Origin: JBBDSJ01 sp040905025
Lineage (GTDB): Bacteria; Pseudomonadota; Gammaproteobacteria; Methylohalomonadales; Methylohalomonadaceae
Reading direction: 5' to 3'
DNA: 63,618 nt
Assembly: GCA_040905025.1 (NCBI GenBank)
Contig: JBBDSJ010000006.1
Location: forward strand, 1-63,618
Shown here: positions 1-7,800 of the stretch, one piece after another
How the letters are laid out: each line of letters opens with the position of its first letter
Position numbering within the stretch: position 1 is the first letter of the stretch
Translations under genes and position numbers: made by a program
Notes under the pieces: model-generated
Databases searched by the model: none
Seen by the model: the letters and a program-made list of their open reading frames with translations, nothing else
Told to the model about the DNA's origin: nothing

Positions 1-33
1 AACTGCCGGGCTTCGCCGGCAGGCAAATGTGCC
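1..33. repeat. 33-bp direct repeat, first copy
   Basis: The first 33 bases are identical to positions 896-928, which lie inside the small MetE-like reading frame at 775-954. Identity stops abruptly at base 34. This is either the end of another diverged copy of that frame cut by the window edge, or a contig-end overlap. Confidence 0.7.
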
Positions 34-49
34 AGCAGGATAATGGAGC

Positions 50-95
50 CGGAGTGATTTAATTTTAAGCAATTGAACAATAAATAATCACTCCG
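50..95. repeat. 10-bp inverted repeat with 26-bp loop
   Basis: CGGAGTGATT (50-59) is the exact reverse complement of AATCACTCCG (86-95), separated by an AT-rich loop. It lies downstream of the toxin gene on the minus strand. There is no clear T-run, so it could be a weak terminator or a remnant of a mobile-element end. Nothing else is recognisable in 34-178. Confidence 0.4.
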
Positions 96-178
96 TCCCT
101 GAGGTACTGATCGATTCAAAGTGTGCATTGCAAGACCTGACCCTATCTTCATCCTTCTATTTTCGTTAGCCATGCAGG

Positions 179-472
179 CTATTTTCTTCGGGTCTTCAGA
201 TGTTGCTTCATATCACGATAAAAATTTTCATGCGAACCAACTGACACCAATGTAAGCCGGGAATTTGTTTTATCAACCAGGTAACCGAGCAATATCTGCT
301 GATTTTGTATATTGAATTTGTAGACACGTACGCCGGACAAATCACCGCGTTTAAGTTCGCATGATTCGGGTGTCTCCAGCAAATGACGTACCGCAGTATC
401 CAGTCGCTGTTTGTCCCCGGGATGCAGTTTTTTGGCCGCACGGGCAAACAGCCGGGTTTGCTGGACCTTCAT
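179..472 (-). CDS. RelE/ParE-family toxin of a type II toxin-antitoxin pair
   Basis: A 97-residue basic protein with the layout of the RelE/ParE superfamily: an N-terminal helix rich in Lys/Arg, a central beta hairpin (GVRVYKF, then ILLGYLVD) and a C-terminal segment LVSVGSHENFYRDMK typical of mRNA-interferase-like toxins. Its start overlaps the stop of the upstream antitoxin in an ATGA junction (469-472), the usual translational coupling of such operons. The toxin would cleave ribosome-bound mRNA (RelE type) or poison gyrase (ParE type); the sequence alone does not decide which. The family call is fairly safe, the biochemical target is not. Confidence 0.75.
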   Translation of the reverse strand: MKVQQTRLFARAAKKLHPGDKQRLDTAVRHLLETPESCELKRGDLSGVRVYKFNIQNQQILLGYLVDKTNSRLTLVSVGSHENFYRDMKQHLKTRRK

Positions 473-687
473 CCGAACTCATAATCGCTGACTTTACCGG
501 AGCCCGCTTCTTCAAGACCAATCAACGTATCACGCACAAAGGCATAAGGCAGATCTGGATTCTCTTCCATCAAGCGGCCAATCCGTGCCCAATATTCAAT
601 CTGACCGGTCGCCGAGCGCTGCATGACTTTGGCATACGCTTTGGCATCGTTTACTAATTCATCACTCAGCTTGATAGCACTGGCCAT
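469..687 (-). CDS. ParD-like antitoxin
   Basis: A 72-residue protein beginning MASAIKLSDELVNDAKAYAK. It resembles the ParD-like antitoxin family, which often carries a motif like SATGQIEYWARIGR, a ribbon-helix-helix-type DNA-binding N-terminus followed by an acidic tail. It is translated first in the pair, as expected for an antitoxin, and shares four bases with the toxin gene. It probably neutralises the toxin and represses the operon from the promoter region around 690-770. A 9-bp inverted repeat, GTTGCATATTGCAAC-like (around 740-760), sits just upstream and is a candidate operator. Confidence 0.7.
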   Translation of the reverse strand: MASAIKLSDELVNDAKAYAKVMQRSATGQIEYWARIGRLMEENPDLPYAFVRDTLIGLEEAGSGKVSDYEFG

Positions 688-774
688 CGGAGTTTACTCT
701 GGTTGTGGATAATGAATTTATGACAAGCATAACCAATAAGTTGCAATATGCAACTTATTGCATGTAAAAATTGA

Positions 775-954
775 TCAATCCACGCGGACATAACGCCGTT
801 TGGTCAGTGCGGGCGCCGGTTTAGCTCGTTCAATGGCCTGCGCGGCTTGCGCCAGCGTCGGTACATCCACTTCCCCGCGCCAGAAGCTTTCCAGCAACTG
901 CCGGGCTTCGCCGGCAGGCAAATGTGCCGGTTGAAAACGGTTGGCATTAGTCAT
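775..954 (-). pseudogene. Truncated MetE N-terminus-like frame (59 codons)
   Basis: A 59-codon frame (start 954) with a strong AGGAGG ribosome site at 961-966. Residues 19-44 (LLESFWRGEVDVPTLAQAAQ and onward) align with residues 22-48 of the adjacent full MetE, sharing the FWRG-acidic-x-D core and the spacing of Leu, Gln, Ala, Ile and Arg, with an offset of only three residues from the start codon. The similarity ends after about residue 45 and the frame stops 14 codons later. The DNA on its 5' side is a second copy of the metE/metR promoter. I read it as the 5' remnant of a second, diverged metE. The intact frame and good ribosome site mean a small protein could still be made. Confidence 0.6.
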
Positions 955-1015
955 GGAGCACCTCCTAAGTCATCTACAGTTAGAAACGCTAGATAGCATG
1001 CGTTAGTCAAATACA

Positions 1016-1062
1016 TGAACCAAATTCTTTATATTTAACTTTATAGTGAATAAACTTCACTT
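1016..1062. promoter_or_regulatory. Duplicate MetR-box promoter region
   Basis: This 47-bp stretch matches 3472-3518 upstream of metR at 36 of 47 positions by my count, without gaps. It contains a perfect MetR consensus TGAATAAACTTCA (1047-1059) and a degenerate one, TGAACCAAATTCT (1016-1028), spaced 31 bp start to start as in the original. It lies between the small MetE-like frame and a metR-like start codon at 1063, the same geometry as the functional promoter. The perfect box overlaps the stop codon of metE. Confidence 0.7.
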
Positions 1063-3402
1063 ATGAATTCGGATGGTAACCGCCTGCTTATCGACCTGCG
1101 TCGCCTGCGTACCCGTCTTGCTGTTATCAGTCATCAGTAATTCACGCAACTGCTTCGCTGCCGCCACCAGATTTTCGAGATTTGTCTCTATTTCATCCCA
1201 ACCTCGCGTCTTCAGGCCGCAGTCCGGGTTGACCCACAACCGTTCGGCCGGCACCACTTTCAGCGCCTGCTCCAGCAGATCGGTCATTTCAATGAGCGGC
1301 ACCGTGCGCGGTGAATGAATATCCCAGACACCGGGGCCGATCGCATTGGGATAGCTGAAGTCCTCAAACGACTGCAACAGTTCGCTGTCAGAACGCGCAT
1401 TCTCGAGGGTAATGACATCGGCATCCATGTCGGTAATGGCCTCAAGAATATCCTCGAACTCGGCATAGCACATGTGCGTATGAATCTGCGTGCTGTCCTC
1501 GACACCGGCGGTCGCCAGCTTGAACGACTGCACCGCCCAGTCGAGATAGGCGCCCTGCTCGGCCTGCTTCAGCGGCAGCCCCTCGCGCAGTGCCGGCTCG
1601 TCGACCTGGATGACCTTGATGCCGTTGCTTTCCAGATCATTCACCTCATCGCGAATGGCGAGCGCAATCTGCTTGCAGGTTTCCGAACGCGGCTGATCAT
1701 CGCGCACGAACGACCACTGCAAAATGGTAACCGGACCGGTGAGCATGCCCTTGACCGGACGTTGTGTCAGCGACTGTGCATAGTTGATCCAGTTGGTTGT
1801 CATCGCCTGCGGTCGATGCACATCACCAAAAATGATCGGCGGCTTCACGCAACGCGAACCGTAACTCTGCACCCAGCCGTTCTGCGTCGTGATCATGCCT
1901 TCAAGCAGTTCGCCGAAATATTCGACCATGTCGTTGCGTTCCGGCTCACCGTGCACCAGTACATCGAGACTCAGCGCATCCTGGCGTTCGATGACGTTTT
2001 TGATCTCCGCCTGCATCGCTTCGCGATAGGTTGTTTCATTGCTGCGAGCATGCTTGAAATCAGCGCGCGCCTTGCGGATGGCACTCGTCTGCGGAAACGA
2101 ACCAATGGTGGTCGTCGGCAGTAGCGGCAAACCCAGTGCCTTGACCTGCGCCAAAGAGCGTTTGCTGAATGCATTCTGACGTTGTGTCATCTTGTTTGTT
2201 ATTGCCTGCAAGCGCTGGATCACGTCGGCACGGTGTACGCGTTCCGATGCCTCCCGCGCGGCATGTGCCTGCATGTTGTCACGTAATGAAAAACTGACAC
2301 TGCGCCGGCCTTCGCTCAACGCCTGTTTCAGAACACCGAGTTCATTCAGTTTCTGTTTGGCAAACGCAAGCCAGGATCGGAGTTCATCATCGAGACTGGT
2401 TTCGTTATCGAGATCGATTGGTGTGTGCAACAGTGAACATGAAGGCGCCAGCCACAATTGCTGATCGATCTCTTGCTTGAGTGGCTTGAGTTCATCAAGC
2501 CACTGACCCAGGTTCGCACGCCAGATGTTCCGCCCGTCAATCACGCCCAACGACAACACCTTGTCCTCCGGCCAGTTTTCGGCTAGCTGCAACGCTTCAT
2601 CGTGACTGCGTACGGCGTCAGCATGCACGCCACTGACGGGCAACTGTTTGACCAACTCAAGGTTGTCACCGTAGCCAGCGAAATAATTCGCCAGCAAAAT
2701 CTTCACGCGACAGTCGGCCAACATGTTGTAAGCCTTGTCGTAGGCCTGCTGCCAGTTGCGGTCAAGATCCAGCCCGAGGCAGGGCTCGTCGAGCTGCACC
2801 CAATCGACACCGAGGCCGGCGAGTTTATCGAGGATGTCGTTGTAAATCGGCAGCAATTTCTCGAGCAACTGCAATTTATCGCCTTCACCGCGCAGTTTGC
2901 CGAGATAGAGATAACTCACCGGGCCGACCAGTACCGGTTTCGGGCTATGACCGGCCGCTTGCGCCGCCTTCACTTCGTCGAATAATTTCTGGCTGAAAAT
3001 GCGGAAGTTCTGCTGTGGTTCGAATTCCGGCACTAGGTAGTGATAGTTGGTATCAAACCACTTGGTCATCTCGCACGCTGGCTGGTCTGTATCGCCGCGC
3101 GCCATGCGGAAGAACAGCGTCAGTTCGTCCTGGCTGGCCGAGTCGCCGAAACGCGGCGACACCACGCCCAGCAACAGGGACATATCCAGCATATGGTCGT
3201 ATAGTGAAAATTCGTTCACCGGGATAAGATCGACACCAGCATCAGCCTGATCCTGCCAGCGTGCCGCACGGATGGTGTCAGCAGTTTGCCGCAGCGACTG
3301 CGCATCACTGTCACCGCGCCAGAATTGCTCGAGCGCGGTCTTCAGTTCACGCTGCGGACCGACCCGCGGATAACCAAGGTTATGAATAACTTGTTTGGTC
3401 AT
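1057..3402 (-). CDS. metE: Cobalamin-independent methionine synthase MetE
   Basis: Catalyses transfer of the methyl group from 5-methyltetrahydropteroyl-polyglutamate to homocysteine, the last step of methionine synthesis, in the cytosol. The 781-residue product has both halves of the family: the N-terminal barrel with the pterin-binding start (GYPRVGPQRELK) and the C-terminal catalytic barrel beginning near LPTTTIGSFPQTS. Zinc ligands are visible in HTHMCYAEF (His, Cys), the following Glu of DVITLENARS and Cys of WVNPDCGLKTRGW. A ribosome site AGGAG precedes the start. The gene is divergent from metR around MetR boxes. Oddity: the family normally ends soon after the LRELL position, but this protein continues for 25 residues encoded antisense to a metR fragment. 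Confidence 0.97.
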   Translation of the reverse strand: MTKQVIHNLGYPRVGPQRELKTALEQFWRGDSDAQSLRQTADTIRAARWQDQADAGVDLIPVNEFSLYDHMLDMSLLLGVVSPRFGDSASQDELTLFFRMARGDTDQPACEMTKWFDTNYHYLVPEFEPQQNFRIFSQKLFDEVKAAQAAGHSPKPVLVGPVSYLYLGKLRGEGDKLQLLEKLLPIYNDILDKLAGLGVDWVQLDEPCLGLDLDRNWQQAYDKAYNMLADCRVKILLANYFAGYGDNLELVKQLPVSGVHADAVRSHDEALQLAENWPEDKVLSLGVIDGRNIWRANLGQWLDELKPLKQEIDQQLWLAPSCSLLHTPIDLDNETSLDDELRSWLAFAKQKLNELGVLKQALSEGRRSVSFSLRDNMQAHAAREASERVHRADVIQRLQAITNKMTQRQNAFSKRSLAQVKALGLPLLPTTTIGSFPQTSAIRKARADFKHARSNETTYREAMQAEIKNVIERQDALSLDVLVHGEPERNDMVEYFGELLEGMITTQNGWVQSYGSRCVKPPIIFGDVHRPQAMTTNWINYAQSLTQRPVKGMLTGPVTILQWSFVRDDQPRSETCKQIALAIRDEVNDLESNGIKVIQVDEPALREGLPLKQAEQGAYLDWAVQSFKLATAGVEDSTQIHTHMCYAEFEDILEAITDMDADVITLENARSDSELLQSFEDFSYPNAIGPGVWDIHSPRTVPLIEMTDLLEQALKVVPAERLWVNPDCGLKTRGWDEIETNLENLVAAAKQLRELLMTDNSKTGTQATQVDKQAVTIRIHK
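1063..1140 (+). pseudogene. metR 5' fragment, antisense to the metE 3' end
   Basis: Read on the plus strand, 1063-1140 gives 25 codons, MNSDGNRLLIDLRRLRT and onward, ending in TAA. It aligns with the start of MetR (MKSDHHRLNVDLRHLRT) at the initiator, Ser-Asp, Arg-Leu, Asp-Leu-Arg, Leu-Arg-Thr and following Leu-Ala-x-Ile. It follows a duplicate of the metR promoter at the same distance. It is therefore a severed metR start whose remainder has been replaced by the 3' end of metE running the other way. Confidence 0.65.
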
Positions 3403-3471
3403 GATTTTGTCTCCTGCCTTGTTTTGGATGGCTGAAATTTGATGGGTAGGAGCATGAACCCCATGCTAAAA

Positions 3472-3515
3472 TGAATCAAATTCTTTATTTTACAAAATAT
3501 ATTGAATAGAATTCA
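3472..3515. promoter_or_regulatory. MetR boxes between metE and metR
   Basis: TGAATAGAATTCA (3503-3515) is a perfect match to the MetR operator TGAA-N5-TTCA, four bases before the metR start codon. TGAATCAAATTCT (3472-3484) matches all but the last base, 31 bp upstream, about three helical turns. This arrangement would let MetR with homocysteine activate metE while repressing its own gene, as in enteric bacteria. Confidence 0.8.
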
Positions 3516-3518
3516 TAT

Positions 3519-4505
3519 ATGAAATCAGATCACCATCGCCTGAACGTTGATTTACGCCACCTGCGCACACTCGCCGCCATCCGTGATGCCGGCAGTATTG
3601 CGACGGCCGCGAAACGTCTGAACCTGACGCAATCAGCGCTTTCCCATCAGCTGAAAAGCATGGAAAACCAGCTTGGCGGGCCGATTCTGACGCGCAACAA
3701 ACGCCGCAGTCTGCGTTTTACCGCCGCCGGTCAGCGCCTGCTGCAGCTTTCGGACGAAGTTTTGCCACGTATTGAAGCCGCGGAGCGTGATATTCATGAT
3801 CTGGCCAGTGGCCGCAGCGGTCGGCTGCATATTGCCATCGAATGCCATAGCTGCTTCGACTGGTTGTTGCCGACCATGGATCAATACCGCGAGCAGTGGC
3901 CACAAATCGAGCTGGATCTGTCACTGGCACACAGCCTGGATCCACTCCCTGCCCTGCTCGACGGCAGCATCGACCTCGTCATTACCTCGGATCCGAATGC
4001 CCATCCGGGTGTGGTATACACCCCGTTGTTCCGCTATCAGTCAGTGCTGGTCATGGCCGGCGACCATCCGCTCAGCAGCCACGAAACTATCAGCGCCGGC
4101 GATTTGGCCGATGAAACGCTCATTACTTATCCGGTGGCACGCCAGCGGCTGGACGTATTCCGGCATTTTCTCGAACCGGCGCGGGTCGAAGTTGCTGCCG
4201 TGCGCACGGCGGAACTGACCTCGATGATCGTTCAGCTCGTTGCCAGCAAACGCGGCGTGGCGGTCCTGCCGGCCTGGGCCATCGACAAATACCTGCAGCA
4301 CAGCTACGTCATTACCCGGCCACTGCAACCATTGACCAAAACCAAAGCCGGCAATGCGGCAGCCGGTATGTGGGGTACGCTCTATACCGCTGTGCGCCGC
4401 GAGCAGGCCGATCTGCCGTTCATGCAGGATTTCGTCAATCTGGCCACGCGCCTGCCACACGACCAACTCGAACATATCGAACCCGCCCCGGCAGAATTGG
4501 CCTGA
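3519..4505 (+). CDS. metR: LysR-family regulator MetR
   Basis: A 328-residue LysR-type regulator. The winged helix-turn-helix occupies residues about 8-65 (LRTLAAIRDAGSIATAAKRL, then SALSHQLKSMENQLG), followed by a two-lobed effector domain from about residue 95. In this family the effector is homocysteine and the targets are metE and metR. The call rests on the family, the divergent metE neighbour and the MetR boxes in between. The perfect box overlaps the region just before its start codon, consistent with autorepression. Confidence 0.93.
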   Translation: MKSDHHRLNVDLRHLRTLAAIRDAGSIATAAKRLNLTQSALSHQLKSMENQLGGPILTRNKRRSLRFTAAGQRLLQLSDEVLPRIEAAERDIHDLASGRSGRLHIAIECHSCFDWLLPTMDQYREQWPQIELDLSLAHSLDPLPALLDGSIDLVITSDPNAHPGVVYTPLFRYQSVLVMAGDHPLSSHETISAGDLADETLITYPVARQRLDVFRHFLEPARVEVAAVRTAELTSMIVQLVASKRGVAVLPAWAIDKYLQHSYVITRPLQPLTKTKAGNAAAGMWGTLYTAVRREQADLPFMQDFVNLATRLPHDQLEHIEPAPAELA

Positions 4506-4591
4506 TTCCTTACCACCCGGGTTTTTTCCCAAAACGGCAGGTAATCGGCTGTAGCCGCGTCAGTCTTGCGGCGGCCGCAGTTAGTCCCAGG

Positions 4592-4634
4592 TTATCCACA
4601 ATTTGCGCGCAAGTTCACAGACCGGTAATCCACA
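4592..4634. promoter_or_regulatory. DnaA boxes upstream of nrdA
   Basis: TTATCCACA (4592-4600) is a perfect DnaA box and TAATCCACA (4626-4634) differs at one base, same orientation, 34 bp apart. DnaA boxes in front of nrdAB are known from Escherichia coli, where they tie dNTP supply to replication. The spacing and position 170-220 bp before the nrdA start suggest the same here. Confidence 0.65.
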
Positions 4635-4639
4635 TGATA

Positions 4640-4666
4640 TTGTGGTCAAAATCTTCTTGACCACAA
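4640..4666. promoter_or_regulatory. Perfect 10-bp inverted repeat in nrdA upstream region
   Basis: TTGTGGTCAA (4640-4649) and TTGACCACAA (4657-4666) are exact reverse complements around a 7-base centre. The left arm also forms an imperfect palindrome with 4630-4645 (ccacatgatattgtgg), which has some likeness to an NrdR box. No T-run follows, so an operator is more likely than a terminator. The rest of 4506-4808 shows no convincing gene; the nrdA ribosome site is GGGGGA just before the start. Confidence 0.55.
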
Positions 4667-4808
4667 CCTCTAGCACTACTATGCTCTTTTTGCCACTGAC
4701 GGCAAATAATACTGCGTGCTCGCGCAAGCAACACTGTGTATGTGGGGAACGAATTTCGAGTCACGACCCGGCCGCTAACCGGGCACAAATATAAAGACGG
4801 GGGACTGT

Positions 4809-7800
4809 ATGGAGGCCGCGAACAGCTTGAAAGAAGTGGGCTCAAAACCTGCACAGACTGCAGAAAACACCGACACCGGCGCGACTGAAGCCGCCGCCGA
4901 GATCAAGATGCACCAGCCGGGTCAGTACAAGGTTATCCGCCGCAATGGCAAGGTGACCGGCTTTGATCCGACTAAAATCAGTGTTGCCATGACCAAGGCG
5001 TTCCTCGAAGTCGAGGGCGGCATGGCAGCAGCCTCCAAACGTATCCACGAACGGGTTGCCGAACTCACCGAACAGGTTAGCAGCGCTGTTACCCGGCGTC
5101 TGCCCGGTGGCGGCACCGTGCATATTGAAGACATCCAGGATCAGGTTGAACTGTCGCTGATGCGCAGTGGCGAACAGAAAGTCGCCCGCGCCTACGTTAT
5201 TTACCGTGAAGCCCGTGCCCGCGAGCGCGCCGAAAAGGCAGCAGAAACCCGGGCCAAAACCGGTCAGGCGCCGGCCAGCAGCGAACTGCAGGTCACTCAT
5301 GAAGACGGCACCCGTCAGCCCCTGAATCTGGAACGCATGCAGGCGATCGTGCTGGAAGCCTGCCGGGATCTGGAAGAAGTCGATGGCCAGCTGATCATCA
5401 AGGATACCCTGCGCAATCTGTTCGACGGCATTGCCGAAAAAGACGTGAACCCGGCGCTGGTCATGAGTGCGCGTACGCTGATCGAACAGGAACCGAATTA
5501 TTCCTACGTTGCCGCCGGCCTGTTGCTGGATGCGCTGCGCCGTGAAGCCCTGAGTTTTATCGATGCCAAACCGACCACGGCAACACAGGCGGACATGCGC
5601 GAACGCTATCCGCTGTATTTCGGCAACTACATCAAGCGTGGTGCCGAACTCGAACTCATCGACGGCGAACTGACCCGCTACGATCTCGACAAACTTGGCC
5701 GGGCACTGAAACCGGAACGCGATCTGCAGTTCACCTATCTCGGTTTGCAGACGCTTTATGATCGCTATTTCATTCATTCCAACGGTATTCGCTTTGAACT
5801 GCCGCAGGCGTTCTTCATGCGTGTCGCGATGGGACTGGCGATCAATGAAATTGATCGTGAAGCGCGGGCGATTGAATTCTACGAACTGCTGTCCTCTTTT
5901 GATTTCATGAGTTCGACACCGACCCTGTTCAATGCCGGCACACTGCGGCCGCAATTGTCGTCGTGCTATCTGACCACGGTACCGGACGATCTCGATGGTA
6001 TTTTCAGCGCCATCAAGGATGACGCCCTGCTGTCCAAGTACGCCGGCGGTCTGGGTAACGACTGGACCCGTGTGCGCGCAATGGGTTCGCACATCAAGGG
6101 CACCAACGGCAAATCACAGGGTGTCGTGCCGTTCCTGAAAGTCGCCAACGATACCGCCGTCGCCGTTAATCAATGCTTTGCACCGGAGACGACCGTGTTC
6201 ACCGCCGACGGCATCAAGGCGATCAAGGATATCCAGATTGGCGATCTGGTACTCGGGCAACGCGGCCAGTATCGCGAAGTAACCGACCGCATGGCTTACA
6301 ACCAGACCGATGCCATGGTTGAAATCCGGGCCAAACACGCCCTGAAACCGTTCCGGGTCACCGCCGGCCACCCGCTCTGGGCATTGCAAGGCGTACCGCT
6401 GGAACAAGCCGGCGAACGCACCCTGCATCAGCTCGACAACGGCAAGCTGCAACCGCGTTGGATCGACGCCGGTGAACTCGGCCAGGGGGATTACGTCGCC
6501 CAGGTCATCCCGCAGGAAACGCTGACCGTGCCCGGCTTTACCGATGATGATGCGCGCCTGTACGGCATTCTGCTCGGCGACGGTCATCTGTCGAAAGACG
6601 GCATGCAATGGGGTGTATCGGGCAATCCGGAACGAGATACACACATGCAGTTCGTACGCGATTACCTCGAAGCATGCGGCATTCACTTCTGGGAAACCGA
6701 ACGTAACGCCAACTATGGCCAGATACACTGGGCCGCGGGCCGCGGCGTGCTGCGCGATGCCACGACCGGCCGCATCACCGGCGCCGGCGCGGCAACGCTG
6801 CCGTTTACTTATGACGATATTTACGACACCCACGGCTGCAAACGCATTGCCCGGCCGTTCTCGCACCTGTCCCGCTCGCAGACCCTGAATCTTGTACGCG
6901 GTCTGCTTGAAACCGACGCCGGTATCAGCCGTGACAAGGAAATTTATTTCACTAACACCTCGCAGGCCCTGACTGAAGGTTTGCGTTATCAGTTGCTGCG
7001 CCTCGGAGTTCCCTGCGCCGGTCAGTATCGCGAGCGCCAGCAGGCCCACACCGGCCGCCGCTGCGATGGCAGTGAGATCCATTTCAACGGCACGGTAAAA
7101 GCTTATGATCTGCGTGTGCCGGCCGTCACCGAGATTACCGAACTGATGGACTGCCAACCGATTCACAAACGCAACTGGATCACGTGGAATGGCTGGCTGT
7201 TCACCCGCGTGCGTTCGGTGAAAAACATCGACCCGGTGCCGTTTGTGTATGACCTTAAGGTCGAGGGCGACGAATCCTACATGACCAGCGCCGCGCTGGC
7301 GCACAACGGTGGCAAACGCAAGGGCGCGATGTGCGCGTACCTGGAAACCTGGCATCTGGATGTTGAAGAATTCATCGAACTGCGCAAGAACACCGGTGAT
7401 GATCGCCGCCGCACACATGACATGAACACGGCCAACTGGATCCCGGATTTGTTCATGAAGCGTGTCAGTGAAGACGCCGAGTGGACATTGTTCTCGCCGA
7501 ATGAAGTCCCCGACCTGCACGATCTGTACGGCAAGGCGTTTGAAGAACGTTATTGCGAATACGAAGCCAAGGCCGCGCGCGGCGAAATCAAGAGTGTCAA
7601 GCGCATTCGTGCCGTCGATCTGTGGCGCAAGATGCTGTCAATGATTTTTGAAACCGGTCATCCGTGGATGGCATTCAAGGATCCATGCAATCTGCGTTCA
7701 CCGCAGCAGCATACCGGTGTCGTGCATTCATCCAATCTCTGCACCGAGATCACGCTGAACACCTCGAATGACGAAATCGCCGTATGCAATCTCGGCAGTG

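Noticed and set aside
2602..2985. 127-codon plus-strand frame inside metE
   Set aside because: Antisense to a well-conserved enzyme with no independent evidence of coding.
4842..6092. 416-codon minus-strand frame inside nrdA
   Set aside because: Antisense shadow of the ATP-cone and catalytic region; no start signals and no domain.
6114..7520. Long 468-codon minus-strand frame across the intein
   Set aside because: It is antisense to nrdA and arises from the GC-skewed codon use of the real gene; the translation has no family features.
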